Shown here: in pieces, positions 26,051-39,500 of the stretch
Position numbering within the stretch: position 1 is the stretch's first letter
Layout: each line of letters starts with the position of its first letter
Assembly: GCA_030549495.1 (NCBI GenBank)
Contig: JAUIRK010000763.1
Coordinates: 186,001-250,000, forward strand
Direction: 5' to 3'
From: Nectonema munidae
Taxonomy: Eukaryota; Nematomorpha; Nectonematoida; Nectonematidae
DNA length: 64,000 nt
Notes under the pieces: generated by a model
The model's input: only the letters and a program-made list of their open reading frames with translations
Database searches by the model: none
Told to the model about the DNA's origin: nothing
Made by a program: the position numbers and the translations under genes

Positions 26051-28749
26051 ATTATTGTTTTCTTTATTTATTTGAGAGAAAGATGGAAAAAATTTCAAAA
26101 CAGTGAATCAAAATCAGAAATTTTTATAACGAGCTTTATTTTTATCAACCTGTTTTTTTCTGAATAAAAACACAACTTTTTTGCTCAATACAAACACTTT
26201 ATTTTTCGTTTTATTTCTGTTAAAGTTAAATCTTTTAGAGACACTTTCAAATTATAGCACTTCATAGAAGTAGAAACTTTTTTTTCAATATAATAAAAAG
26301 TCAAAAAAACTCTATAATAAAGTCAAAAAATATTTTTTAGTTCAAAGAAAGATAGTCTTGGTTTTCACTAATGGCTTTTGAACTGCTTGATTAAGCATAA
26401 ATACTAGCTTCCTCTGACGATAATGAATGCTATTTTATCACATATATCTCTTTTTCTAATTTAAAAAAATGGAAAAAAAACAAAAAAAATTATAAAAAAA
26501 AACTAGCTTTAATATTATTGTTTCTATTTAGTGTTATTATAGAAACTCTGCTCATCATAAAATACTTGTATGCCTGTTAAGTATATTAAGGAAAATGACT
26601 ACATGAATAGAACTGAATAATATGGTTGCGCAAATTCCATATATAAAAAATATGGGACAAGCAAAATGGCAAGAAGTGAAGAAGTTGATAAGCTCATGGG
26701 TAAACAAATGGAAGGGATAAAAGCAGAGACATAAAAGGAACGACTCGTTCAGACAATGCCCTTCATTTCTTTCGACGCTTCTCAATATAAAAACAGATAG
26801 ATATTACTTAAACTTACTTTAAGTAGTATTTTAATAGCAACAAGACATTTGAAAGAAACGTGAAACGTTTACAGAGGAGAAGATAGCTCTTATAGGAACT
26901 CACTTAAAAACGCTCGATAACTTTAGCAAAAAAGGACAAAAAGATGGATGAGAAAAGAGTGTGTGGATGAATGTGACCTAAAGAGAGGAATTAAGGGATT
27001 ACATTTACCGTAAACAATGAAGCTGATGTTTAGTAAAAGAAAAAAACATTTCATAATTGTCTCTGTCTAAATGAAACACAAATGATTCTTCCAAAGCCAT
27101 AAATACTTGCGAAGGTGAAACAGCGCTCATCGTCACGCAAGCAAGTGAAAACGCTCTCTAAACAAACAGATGTATTTAACATCTCACGGATAAACTGCCA
27201 AATTTCATCTAAACACGATGTCTGAATGTTTCAGAAAAATAAATAAGTAAAGATCATTTGAGGTTAAATGCTGTACCTTTATGAGCATTGTACAGACGCA
27301 AGCGAAGAGCGCCTATATTCTCTTTCGGATAAGGTGGTTGGGAAACTTTGAAGACCAAAATATACAATATATATTAGGTGGGTCATTGAGGTCATTATGC
27401 TGGAAAATGAAACTCTTTGAGGACTATTGAAATTCGTTTGCTTTAGATATATAAAATTGATTTGAAAAAGAAAGCAGATTAATCTTCAAAATTCTGGTCT
27501 TCGAAAGAAACAAAAAATAGAAATAACTTAAATAAGTATTGTTTGTAAGTCCATTTTTATAAAGGTTTCCATAAGTGAAATTTCGGGTTTTTCAGTAATA
27601 TGTTTTTAAACATCATCCAAGTTGTTCTTCTGGCTTTTCAAGATGTTTTTTAGCTTTTTTTCCAGTAAAGATCGAATCAAAAGACTAGCATAATATTTAA
27701 TTTTCTTAATTATTGCAATAATAATTGTTTGATAAAATTGGTTTTTCAAAAAACAAGATTCTTCATAAATTTCAATTTTTTAGTTTATTTTTTTATTTTA
27801 GTCGTTAACGGGTTAAACTTGAATTTTATATAAAGCAGAAATTTGAACTTTTGCAAAATCCTTAGTTAAAATTCATCGAGGTCAATCAAATCATCTTCCA
27901 AATGGTTATTAATATTTTTCGTCCAGTATGGCTTTAATTTCTTCAGGATTGTATCTGTATTTCTAATCGCCTCGAGTTTCATGTGTTCTATGTTAGCATG
28001 AAAATAAAGAACAGCACTTCCAAGTGTATAAAGACAATTTCTTTACAACAAAGGTTAAATTTTGCGTATTTACCGTTCTTACATTCCAAATCAAGTTTTT
28101 GAAAAGTTTTCTTTAAACAACAAAATAACTATGGGCAGAGGGGGTAAAAAAGTCTTTTAGCTCCACAAATAATATTAAATTTTATATCAAGACTTGTGAG
28201 CAGGCTTTCCATGTAACATTCCTTGTTTTTCGGTTCAGTTTTAGACACAAATTCTTAAATAAATCATGAAAAGTTTGTCCCCCTCTCAAATAATTTGTGG
28301 CCGGCGAAATTTAGTTTTTTGCAACCTCATTTTCATATAACGCGAACTTTTCATTCGTACCTTTCCTACCAAGAAGATTCAGCTACAATCCTGAAAACAA
28401 AATAAAAACTTTCTTGGTGTCTATAAAGGAAAAATATAATATATGAGCATTTTTTTCCATTTTCTTCAAGTGTTAAAATAAAAATAGCATTGTTTATACT
28501 TTGTTTCGAAATCTTTTTGTTTTTGTTGAATCGGGCCTGTTGATCTTCAGTCAAACAGGTAGAGTAAAATGACACCTACATTTTGTTCAAATTCTTCTGC
28601 AAATTTTAAATATGACATTACTTTGAGAAAGGCGTCTTCTTAGCTTTCTTTTTGCTCTAAAAAACAACAGAACAAACGTGCCTAAGTCTAAGACATAAGT
28701 TCTCAATCCCAGATTTCAGATCCTAATTAAGGTTGGGATTGTATTGCTA
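26051..28749. other. gene-poor stretch
   Basis: No gene recognised. A richer island spans about 26560-27340. A lone mariner-like end word (TTAGGTGGGTCATTG) follows at 27375. Confidence 0.55.
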
Positions 28750-29122
28750 AAAGTCGCTTTCAGTGGTAGCATACGATACGTTACAAAAAAATTCGCTACG
28801 ATTTTAATTTTATTACAATACGTGATCTAGCTTTTAAAAATTTAGGAGCCAGTGGAGAGATAAAATCCAATTTTACATATTAACCGGTTATCGACTTTAC
28901 AAAAATAAAATCGTCTGCGTTTATCAATGCTCTTATCTTCTGCTTTACATTAGATATCGTCTGATTATTCTGGTCGTTAAGTGCTTTATATTTAATTTTT
29001 TCATTTCCAGTAAAAAGTCATGTAGACAAAATAGTAGAATTTATTCCACTATCGGTTCAAATTCTGAATCGGCTTTTATAAGGTAATCGGAATCGGTCAA
29101 AAAATTGGGATGGGTGCATCAC
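28750..29122. mobile_element. possible hAT element with GATGCACC end, one end clear
   Basis: The inverted right end reads TAGTGATGCACCCATCCC and, further in, GACCGATTCCGATTACC. This is the GATGCACCGAT type of hAT end. A degenerate partner may be CAGTGGTAGCATACGATACG near 28760. No target duplication is seen. Confidence 0.4.
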
Positions 29123-30127
29123 TATTATTTAGCAACTTTAAAATAGTGAAAACCTCTAGATATTGGCATTAAATTTGTTACATAACTTAATCTACATATT
29201 CTAATTATTGATAATAATAATAAGTTAAATATGTTATATATATTGTCTCCTTTCAAATGTGTCCCAGGTAAACTGAAAAGCTGTAAGAAAATTTGCACAC
29301 TAAAATTGAACTTCTAATTTATAAAGCCTTGTTTCTACCACATCTTACTAATAGTTCAGAAAATTGGAGCAGTATTGATGTTGATTGCTCGAGCCACTAG
29401 AATGATATATTTAATGAGACGTACCTTGGCTATACTTCACATTTATTTTATGAAAGTAAAATTTTGAAAATTTCTGAGCTGCATAAATTATGAGTTGCAA
29501 TTTTATTTTAAACGCTAAAAATATTTTTCATGATTGGTTCATTTTTAGGTCTCAAAATATGCTTTATTTTCTTAGAAATTCATCTGGTTATTTTGCCTTC
29601 TTTTAGATTACCTCTTCTAAACTATCTCTGAAATATCAATTGGTTATGATTTTTTGGTCACTACTATAGTAGTAGATTAGATACCCAGATACTTTATTAA
29701 ACTTTTTCAATTACAATAAATATATAGAGTATATCACAAAGGATAAAAACACACACAAATATATTTTTCAAAATAATAAATAATTTTGTTCGTTAAATTA
29801 GTTTTGTCTCTCATTAAAATACGAATTTTTTTATCGCTTTATATTTTTTGTGTGTGTAAACCTTGTTATCTATACTGTATGATAAATAAATCTCTTCTTC
29901 TTATAAAGTTATAGTCTTTTTTTTATCATCGAATCGTGGAGTACGAAAACTCTTTTAGTCTGATTGGATATAATATTTTGAAATTATTTATTTTCAAACA
30001 ATCGAATTACGCTAGAACCAAACTAATTTTTTTGAACATTTCTTGGATGAATTATGAATATTCAAATGACCAAACAATTTCAGATCTAATTAGTTAAAAT
30101 GCAAGGGAAAGTGTATACATTTATATA

Positions 30128-30195
30128 TTTCAAGAAAGGGGCGAAATAAATCCCAGAGAGGGTGGGAAAAGCACCCCCCCCCCTATTGAAGGGCC
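30128..30195. mobile_element. scrap related to the CAGTGGCGGATCCA hAT MITE
   Basis: A run of 11 C, then TATTGAAGGGCCTGGAT, resembles the subterminal C-runs of the MITE at 54286. Both true ends are gone. Confidence 0.35.
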
Positions 30196-30225
30196 TGGAT
30201 ATAACAAAAATAAAGAACTATATGC

Positions 30226-30231
30226 TTTATT
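30226..30231 (-). promoter_or_regulatory. probable polyadenylation signal of transketolase
   Basis: An AATAAA on the minus strand lies 110 nt beyond the stop codon. Other AT-rich hexamers are nearby, so the choice is not certain. Confidence 0.45.
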
Positions 30232-30340
30232 GGTTCACCACATGAAAAATAAAACAAAAATAAAGATAACAATAAATCAACGACTGGAATAAGAGTATTT
30301 AATCAAAAAGTGAGTAAAAGAGATTATTTAGTTTTGAGTT

Positions 30341-30522
30341 TCAAGCGAACAAAGTGCTCAACAAACTCTTAATTTTGTCGTAAATCTTATTACTACTCAG
30401 CCCATACTCATCAATCAAATCTTGAGGAGAGCCGGAGGTTGGCAGATGATTCACAGCGATAGAGTAAACTTGGACATCACGAATGGCCGACAAACACGAA
30501 CACACGGCCTCGCCAATGCCTC
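30341..30522 (-). CDS. TKT: transketolase exon 13 and stop (residues 579-638)
   Basis: It encodes [40 protein letters not shown] and ends LLSTLFA then TGA. Human has GIGEAVSSAV, HLAVNRVPRSGKPAELL at the same place, so the C-terminus is complete. Confidence 0.96.
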
Positions 30523-33500
30523 CTAAGTTTAAAAATGGAGGAAAAATATTTATTAGACACATGAAGAAGAGATTTAGGATACCTTCTAAATAATGATCTT
30601 CAATCGTCACAACTCTTCCTTTACTTCTCTTAGCGCATTGTATAATCGTGTTTTGATCTAGCGGTTTAACCTGGAGATAAAATGATTTATTTTCAATTAG
30701 GTTATTGTTGTTGTAATTGATAACCTGATTACGCCATCTCATTATAAGTGCGACGATTTTTTTAAACTGAGTGAACACTTAACCCTCAAAAAGTACTCAG
30801 CGCGTTACTGTGTGGAAATGCTTGTAGACAGCATCTTATGATCAAAAGCTGCGCAAGGTACCTTCAAATTCGCAGTTCCAAGGCCGAACCAAGTTGTTCC
30901 TCATTTTGTCAGTAAGTTCACAACCAGTAAGTTATCAGATAATTCTCATACATATTATCATGTTTAACCTTAGAAGGACGGTGTAGGGTTTTTTTGGCAT
31001 GCAAAATTTTCAAACTCATTTTACTTGAAATAAAATATATCTGACCTATATAATAAATTATATGTATTTTATTCTTTTTTTAAGGTCTTTGAGATAATAA
31101 AAAAATTGAAGGGTGAAGTTTTTCAAAAAAAATTACACCTAAATTAGGATTAACGCCACCTATTTCTTACAAAAATGTGATACTTTTTTTTTGATAAATT
31201 AAGATTATATTAGAACAAAAGATATTTATACCTTCGATTTCTAAACATTTTAGTTTGAAAATTACCCAATTCATTAATTTTATATTTTTCAAGAACTTTT
31301 GTTTGTAAATTCTAAAATCTCATATTGATATTGTGACAGCAGGGTTTAGTTGGTTCAACGTTGTTGTGAACAAACTATAAAAAATTTATTCAATTGACAA
31401 CTCACGTGTATATTTCAATCGTAGTGGATTGCACTATCATATGTACCATCAGAAGTCAGGAAACTGTATTTCATATATTGTTTGTATATATCGAGTGTTC
31501 TTTCGCTCTTCACAAACGGGCATATGATGCTACTCAGAGATTTATAAAACGTTGAGTAAAAGAAATATAAATAAATTTCTTGTGATGATCAATTTACGTT
31601 ATTTGTGTGCTTCGATCTTTTTCTTTTCTGTGCTTTGTGTCTTTTATTACCGCAAGTTTTTGTTTGATGTCTTACAGCAGAAATACCGAGCTTTGAGTTG
31701 AACAAACTTGGATCATACCAGTTCCTTATATTGATTACTTTATTCCGTTTGTTCATCGCAACCTTTTACTTCCCAATTCTCTCTTTTTGTTTTCATGAGC
31801 TCCTGCAGACTAGATACAAGTAATGAAGAAGGAGAAACTACAGGTTCGGATGTTTTCTCTGAAAGTGAATACGAATGCATGCATTCAGACACAAGTGAAG
31901 AGGAACAATTATAAGAAAGTGGAGACGAATCTCTCATAGCTTCAAATGGAACAGAGTTTTTTTGGAAGCCAAGAGAAGTTCAACAAAGAAGATCTTCAAC
32001 AAATATTCTTACTTCTAGACCAGATCCAAGGGATCGTGCAGAAATCTTGAGAGATCCTTTGAAAATTTTTACTCTTTTTTTACCGAAAGTATGATGAATC
32101 ACATCTTCACCAGCACAAAAGAACGAATGGAAAAAAACTACAGGTAAAACTTAACTTAAAATATTTCAGACAGAAACTAGCATTTTTTTGTAGAAATCCT
32201 GATAGCTTATTTGAAAATTTGAGAAGTGTATACGAAAGATTCTCAATGGAGCATTTGCTGGCCTATTTTGCTTGCATACTGTATATTGGCCAGTCAAAAG
32301 ATCAGCAAATTGATGCCTCGGAGAAATATGGAACTTCTTTTTTGAAAGCTGCAATCAGTAGAGACTTATTCATTCTTATCCGAACTTTCATAAGATTTGA
32401 TTCTAGAAGAGTAAGAAATTTTTCCCATAAATTAGCCCCAATAAGATACCTTCAAAATGTTTTTTTATAACTGTCATAAATATTGGTCACCAACTAGTTG
32501 CGTGACAATTGATGAACCACTGGTCAAATATAGAGGCAGATCGCAAATTAAAGTTTATGACCCTTCTAAGCCAGGTAAGTATGGAATGAAAATTTATCAC
32601 TGCATTGACTCCATTAGTTTTTTCGTATTTTGTAGTGAGGTTTATCAAAGTGGTTTATCTGACAAAGAGGCAGGTAATATTGTTAAAAGATTAGTTTCTT
32701 TTTCTTGCTTACCACCTGGCTCGAGTATTTATGTAGATAGATTCTTTATGTCTCATAAATTGTGTGAGTGGGCTAAAAGTAAAAACAATCAAATATTCTT
32801 TGAAAATTTATTTGTGGTACGGTTAGAAGCAATAGAAGGTTCATGTCACATATAGTACGGCCTGCTTATTTGAAAGCTTTGGGGTTGAGTGAATGTGAGA
32901 CAGATTTTTATAGACGCAAAGTTCCTCATTGACGATTTACATTGCGGAGAAGCATTCCAAGAAAAATTTTAAACCTGTCTATGTTTTATCTAGTCAACAT
33001 CTTTGGAGAATCAATACGTTTGGACGGAAAAATAAACCTCAAACAATACTGGACTATAATGGATATAAGTCAGGAGTTGATATTTTCAATAGAATGGTAA
33101 GAAATTATAGTTGTTATAAATCGTCGAGAAGATGGCCAGTAGCTTATAATAATATTAATTTATATTAGTGAATATTATTTATTAATATTCACAGACTTTA
33201 TCGATATTGCTGCGCATAACAGTTGGGTTATTATGAAAGCCAACGATCCTAGTGCATATCCTACAGTTGCAGGAGGAGGAAGAAAGTGTTTCATAAAGCA
33301 TCTTTGCCTACTTTTAGCTGAAAAATCTATGATAATTAGGAGTCAAAGTCCATTTACTCGTAACTTATTGTCTTTTACGGTTTCAGTAATAGTGCTGAGA
33401 CTCCTTCAACATCTACTATGAGGGGATACTGTTCTTATACTGATTGCAAGCCTAGAAAATGCAGTGTATGTACTAAATTTATTTGCAAAGACCATACAAT

Positions 33501-36500
33501 ATTTTTATGTGATAAGTGTAAATTGCATTTATGAAGGAATAGAATAAACCCAAATTTTGAGACCTTCTTATGAAGTTATTGTTTCTCTATTCGTATCATT
33601 TTGTACATGAAATCTATGTTCAACATCTTCACTTTGAAATACAACTGTGCATATATATATATTGTATAATAAAACATGTTGTACAAAACCTCTAATGTAA
33701 AATATTTCAGATTTGGTCATTTTGTTTTTTTGCTTTTCCATACTTTGTCTTTGCTTCATTTTTTGCAAAATCAATGCTGATATCAATAAAGCTATCTTTT
33801 TCTCATTTTGCTTTGTTTGAAATTCTTTGGTTTTTGTTGGCTTAACGCCATCTATAATTTTTATATATGATCTTTCGATTTAACATGTCAATCATTTTGA
33901 TTTCATATTAGTAGAGATATAATTAGTGTACGTATGATTTTAGTGAGGAATTCCATTCTAAAAACTTGTTAGGTAGCTGAATTATTCAAAAAACCATATT
34001 GGGAGTAAAACTCCCATTAACCGTCCTTAGTGTTGCTGTAAGAACCTCCGTCCTGCTAAGGGTAATACAGAAAATATGTTGATATGTGAGTTTGTAAGAC
34101 TGACATTCTAGTTCATATATATAATCGTACTGTTGTTGTTGGTTGAGTTTTCGATGTAAAAAGTAAAGTGAAGAAAGATATACTCAAGCGCCACACCCAG
34201 AGCGCTAGAAAGATTCCTAACACAGAAGGCAAAGCTGATCCCATCACGACTGCGAAGTTTAGATCATTTGTATTTATTTTTAGCTAATAAAAATATTAGC
34301 AAGTTTAGATCCGTATTTTAACGGTGATTATTTGCATATATGCGAACATTGATATTTAGCTTCGATAATAACAGTAATAAAATTTGATAAATGGTAACCC
34401 ATATTGTAGTTAAGATTTCTTTGAAAAATTCTTACATACGTCGAAGTTAGCAACTTGTAGAAAAAAATATCAACTTATACTCCCAAAAAATATATTAATC
34501 TTTTAAGAGTGCCAACAAAATATTTGACGAGAAAAATAGGAAGAAAGAAAAAATAGAGGAAAAGTAAAAATGAAGTGCTTTCGGAGAAGTTTCTAGTTTC
34601 TCCACTTATAAAAAATTCTCAGATGTTCTGGACGGAAGATAATATAGAAATGCTTTTGAATGGAAAAAACACTCTCATACAAATTATTATGGACTTTCAT
34701 GAAATAAAAAGATTCGATTGAAGAAAGAGATTTTATTTTGGCAAAATGTCTTTTTAGTATAATTTGCTTCCTCAATATCATGCATGGGAGTTGGGCAATC
34801 TATGCATCGTAAGCCAAACTCGCACGTGTAGATATTGTGGAGATGAGCATCTACCTGTCATAAGAAAGCACATTCATAATAAAAATACTCCTAAAGTGGG
34901 GAATGAGAAATGAAAATTGGAAATAAAGAGAATGATGAAATCAGAAAAGTGAACAAAAAATAGAAACCTACAAACACATATAGATCATATGCATAAAGTT
35001 GTACAAGATGTTATAATCAAAATTTGTTACTTTAATTTCAGACAAAGCATAAGCATATACAGTTGTGCTTCATTCAAATAAAAATATGTTGGGCCTAAAT
35101 AATAGGGAACCAGATATGCGGAAACCTCATATCTGAAGAAAGTTCATTGAGAACGAAATTGTTGTATTATAAATTCGTACCACACCCAGAAATTCAAAAC
35201 CCCAAAAAGATATTAAAATTGAAAAAATCAAATTAGTAAAATTTTTAAAAAAATCTACTTACTGTAATTTAAATAATCATTTTAGAAAGTTATGTTATTT
35301 GTTAACTTTGCTTTTTGTATAGATTTATAAAAGTATATTAGTCAGGGCCTTTTTTAATTCAGACTTTGAAAACTTAATTCCTTATATTTATTTTCTAGAA
35401 TCAAATACAATGCAAAGTCTGATGAAAATTGATGGTCTAACTCGATTAGTAGAGGATTGGGAGGGGAAATGCCCACTACTGTTAATGTTAAAAAAGCCGT
35501 GATAAAAAGAAATTAAATTTGTGTCATAACTCAAATTTTCATTCTTGAAAAAATTTAGGAGACTCAAAATAATTTTATACTATGCAAGATAGTTTCACAA
35601 TATAATTAATGATGTATTCACTAAACAATCGATAAGTTTATAAGGAAAAAAATGATTTTGAAAAAGATTTTTCTAATAAATATTATACAGGCTTTGTAAT
35701 ATCTTTATGTATTGACTAAAAGATTAATAGTTTTATTTATAAAGAAAAAACATGAAATTGAAAAAGAATTTTTGTAAAAAATTAAATTCAATCAATCCTC
35801 GTTAATCCCCACTTTATTAACCCGAATCCTTCATTATCCATTTAAATAATTTTTTCTTAAAAGTTTTCTTTTTCTTTTCGCCCTTGGATGTAGGAAAGAT
35901 AAAAATATTAATATTCCAGTAATATTGTTAACTCAGTAAAATTTTATGGTAAAAAAAACATTGTTTTTCCGCAATCGGGATAATTCTATTTTTCAAATGT
36001 TTTACTCGGTTTAAGGAGGGTGACTGTAATTAATTATATTCGAAAGTTTTAAGGTAAAAATAAAAAAAGAAGAAAGTGATATACGAAACAGAATAAAAAA
36101 ATATTTATCTATTTCGTAATTATTATTTGTTTTCAAAAATTATAACTACAAGAATTTTAGTTACATGAGTATGGTTGGATAGATACTTGACTTCGATACT
36201 ACAAGGTGTTGGGTTCGATCCAAAATCAAACTTTCCCTGCTCATAATTAAACACAAGTGGCGGAAATGTGTTATCTTTTAAAATACCCAAAGGTCCCTTC
36301 AACTTTTAGGCTAAGGATTACTAGGACCCTTGAATGAAAAACGAAAAAGGCGTAACTAAAAACTGAAATATAAAAAGAAAATAATGTTACGCTAAACAAA
36401 TCAATCAAAATTGTTTTGACATTGTCACGTTTGAGTTGATCTATAGCCTTTAAACTCTCATGCAAAGTTATACCAGCAGCAATTATCGTTACATCAGCAT

Positions 36501-39500
36501 CGCCATCTACAACATTTTGCAATACCTAAACGGAGGAAAGCCTTAAAAATATCCAAAACAAAAAGTATGCAGAAAGGGGTACTAAACCTTGCATTTTCCA
36601 ATACCAAAATCTTCTGTAGCGCTATAAAGAATTGGAGTAGCTGGTCTTGACGTTCGAATATACGAAATGCCGTTAAAATTGGCACACAATTCAACAGCGC
36701 GTTCGGTAGAGACGGCATCAGAAGGATACAAAACTAAACTAGAAGGAATCGTACGAAAAAGAGCTATATCCTCTAAGCCCATTTGTGAGGGCCCATCTTC
36801 ACCTAGAAGAAAATGAGCAAGTATACAATATGAGAAAAGATCTTTAGCTAAAAACGAACCAATAGAAACGCCGCAATGAGACCCAACGAAAGAAATATTA
36901 GCAAGAGATATTGCTGCCATTCTTATATGATCAAAAGCGCGTGTAAAGAAAGTTGCAAAAGTTGACATGAAAGGTTTTGTTCGATAGCGAGTCGAACAAC
37001 CAACTCCAACTGCTACCATGTTTTGTTCAGCAATGTAACATTGAATAAATCTAATAAAAATAATATTTTATAAAAGCCTGTCCAGAAAATATTGTCTTGC
37101 AATTAAGCAATACTACCATCTTGAACATTGCAAAAATATTTAAAATTAATTACTTGAATATCCCTAAATAGTAATTTTGATAGAATTTTGAAAATATTAA
37201 AATTTTTCAAATGTTGGAAAAATTGGACTTGTGTAATGCTTGTTAATTTTAAATAGTTTCAAGTAATACTTGGTAATATGCAAAGTTTAGGTTTTCAACA
37301 CATACCATAATAACTATGTTAAAAAATTTTGTATGGATTAAACGCTTACCTTTCAGGAAAAACTTTCTGAAAAGTTTCTGAAAACGTGGAATTTTGAACC
37401 TCGGAATCAAGCACAACAATGCGTGTATCTTCTTTACCGATGTTGACAAGAGCGTTGCCATAGGCAAATCGTGTCGCGACCTATCAAAAAAAGAATGCAA
37501 AATACTTTCCTTATCCGATTAAATCAATCACGTTTTTATCCAAAGGATAATTAGGAGGAGAAGATAGCGCAAATTTCTTCTCCAAACACAAAGCAACATT
37601 CCAGCCTTTTTTAGATTCGGAAGACGAGAGGTACGAAAGCAAGGGCGAGAGGGTAGCCATGTCTCCACGACACGATCCCTGAATACTCTCAATCGTGGGT
37701 ATCGCTTTATCTCCGATCGCTTTTCCATGCCAATTCAATTCGTTTTCAATACCTAAAGAAGAAACAAAATAATAAAATAAGAAGCGCTTTTTTAAATGAT
37801 CAAAACAATTAAAACGTTCACTCATATAAAGAAATATCGTTTACAAAAGAAGCTTAAAAAGAAGGCAGTTTTATATTTATATTTTATTCAGCACATTTAA
37901 GAAGAGAGGATGAGGATATTAAAAGAGCTTACAACCTAAATGTTGATCCAAGACAATTGTGGAAGGACACAACGAAAAGGGAGATGACAAATGTTGATTT
38001 GAAAGAAGTATACTAGAATGGTTAGAAAGTTGTGTGGCAGGTGTGTGTAGACAAGTAGTACGTATTTCTGCACTTGGCGCAGTCGTTCAGCTTAACACTT
38101 AGAGCTATAAGCAACTAGTCTTGCTACACATTAAAACTGACTTGTGGATTCTCGTTCCAGGACAGGGGCAACAATCTCGAGTGGCCAGCTATATCACACC
38201 AGTGACCTTACTGCCTTGCAGGGTTAGATCTATTTAGATAAAGGATAGTACCCACCGCCGGAAAGTGTGGTTGCCACTAGAAAGAGCATCCAGTAGCAAA
38301 ACATTTGTTCTATATATTTTCATGACTGACATCATTAAAGTTTTTGCTGAAGACGTTGGTGCAGACAAATGGTCAACCCAGGCTAGCTGGGATGAAGAAC
38401 AGGTTCTCATGACCAAATAGAAGATGATGAATGGCTAGTAAGTTAAAGAATTATTTTAAATATTTTGAAAATAAATTATAAAAGTAATGTCATTTTGGAA
38501 TACTTTTAAAAAAGTGAAATTAAAATTTTGTTACAACTTTTAACAAATTTAACCCATATATACAAAAATGGCGACACTTGTTATTTTAACTAATGCATGA
38601 AATGAACTGGCGAAATTTTATGTCTCTTTTGAAAGTTATTAGTATTGTAAAAAAAATAAAATACCTATTGAAAAACTATTGTTTCACATTTTATTGTGTA
38701 ATTTTAATTGTTTAAAAATTCATACATTTATTTGTGAAAAAAGGGTTGAAAAATAGATAAACTACTATTATGATGATGTAGCACTAATGGTACGATGGTG
38801 AAGGAGAAGATAAATACTTTAACTATGTGTCAGGCTAAAATTATAAGGGACGGTGATCGCCTCCCTTCTGTCCACGCCTGCTCTTTTCTAAGAAGTTAGA
38901 GACCGTATTTTTAAATAAGGATAATAATCAATCATGTAATTAATAAATAAGTGTCAAAATTGACTAATAATAATTGTATTGTTCTAATAAAAATTTAATT
39001 TGGATAAAAAATGAATTGTACATTTTTGCGAGCTATCCTTCGAGCTCATTTTGATAGAAAATAATTCACATCCGTTTTTTTGTAAAATCTCATATTAATT
39101 ACTTTGTTTATAACTTAACACATGTTTATCGACTAAGAAAATTTATTACTGAAGATGTCTTCTTTTCAAATTAGAATCATAAAGTGTAAACTTTTGCATA
39201 TAGTACATAAATGGAAAAACAAATAAAACGAGAAATTAGAAATAAAGCAGATGGAAAAAAAATACCCGGGAAGAATTTCCCCTTAAACGTTTTAGCAATA
39301 ATGCAGGTTGGCATATCTTTTGTTCTTTCAGCAACGTCAAATGAGTTGATTAATTGTGAAACATCATGTCCATCAACCACGATTGCATTCCATCTAAGGT
39401 GAGTTAAGAAAAAATAGTTAAATATAAATATAGTAAAACTAAGTGAGTACAAAGACGAATCAGTTAGATAGACAAATTTCATTTAAAATCTACAATTTAA

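Noticed and set aside
27375-27420. Mariner terminal repeat (TTAGGTGGGTCATTG)
   Set aside because: No inverted partner or transposase was found within range; one short word is not enough.
36494-37019. Separate overlapping minus-strand open frames as independent genes
   Set aside because: They are transketolase exons 9-11 read through short introns or in shifted frames.
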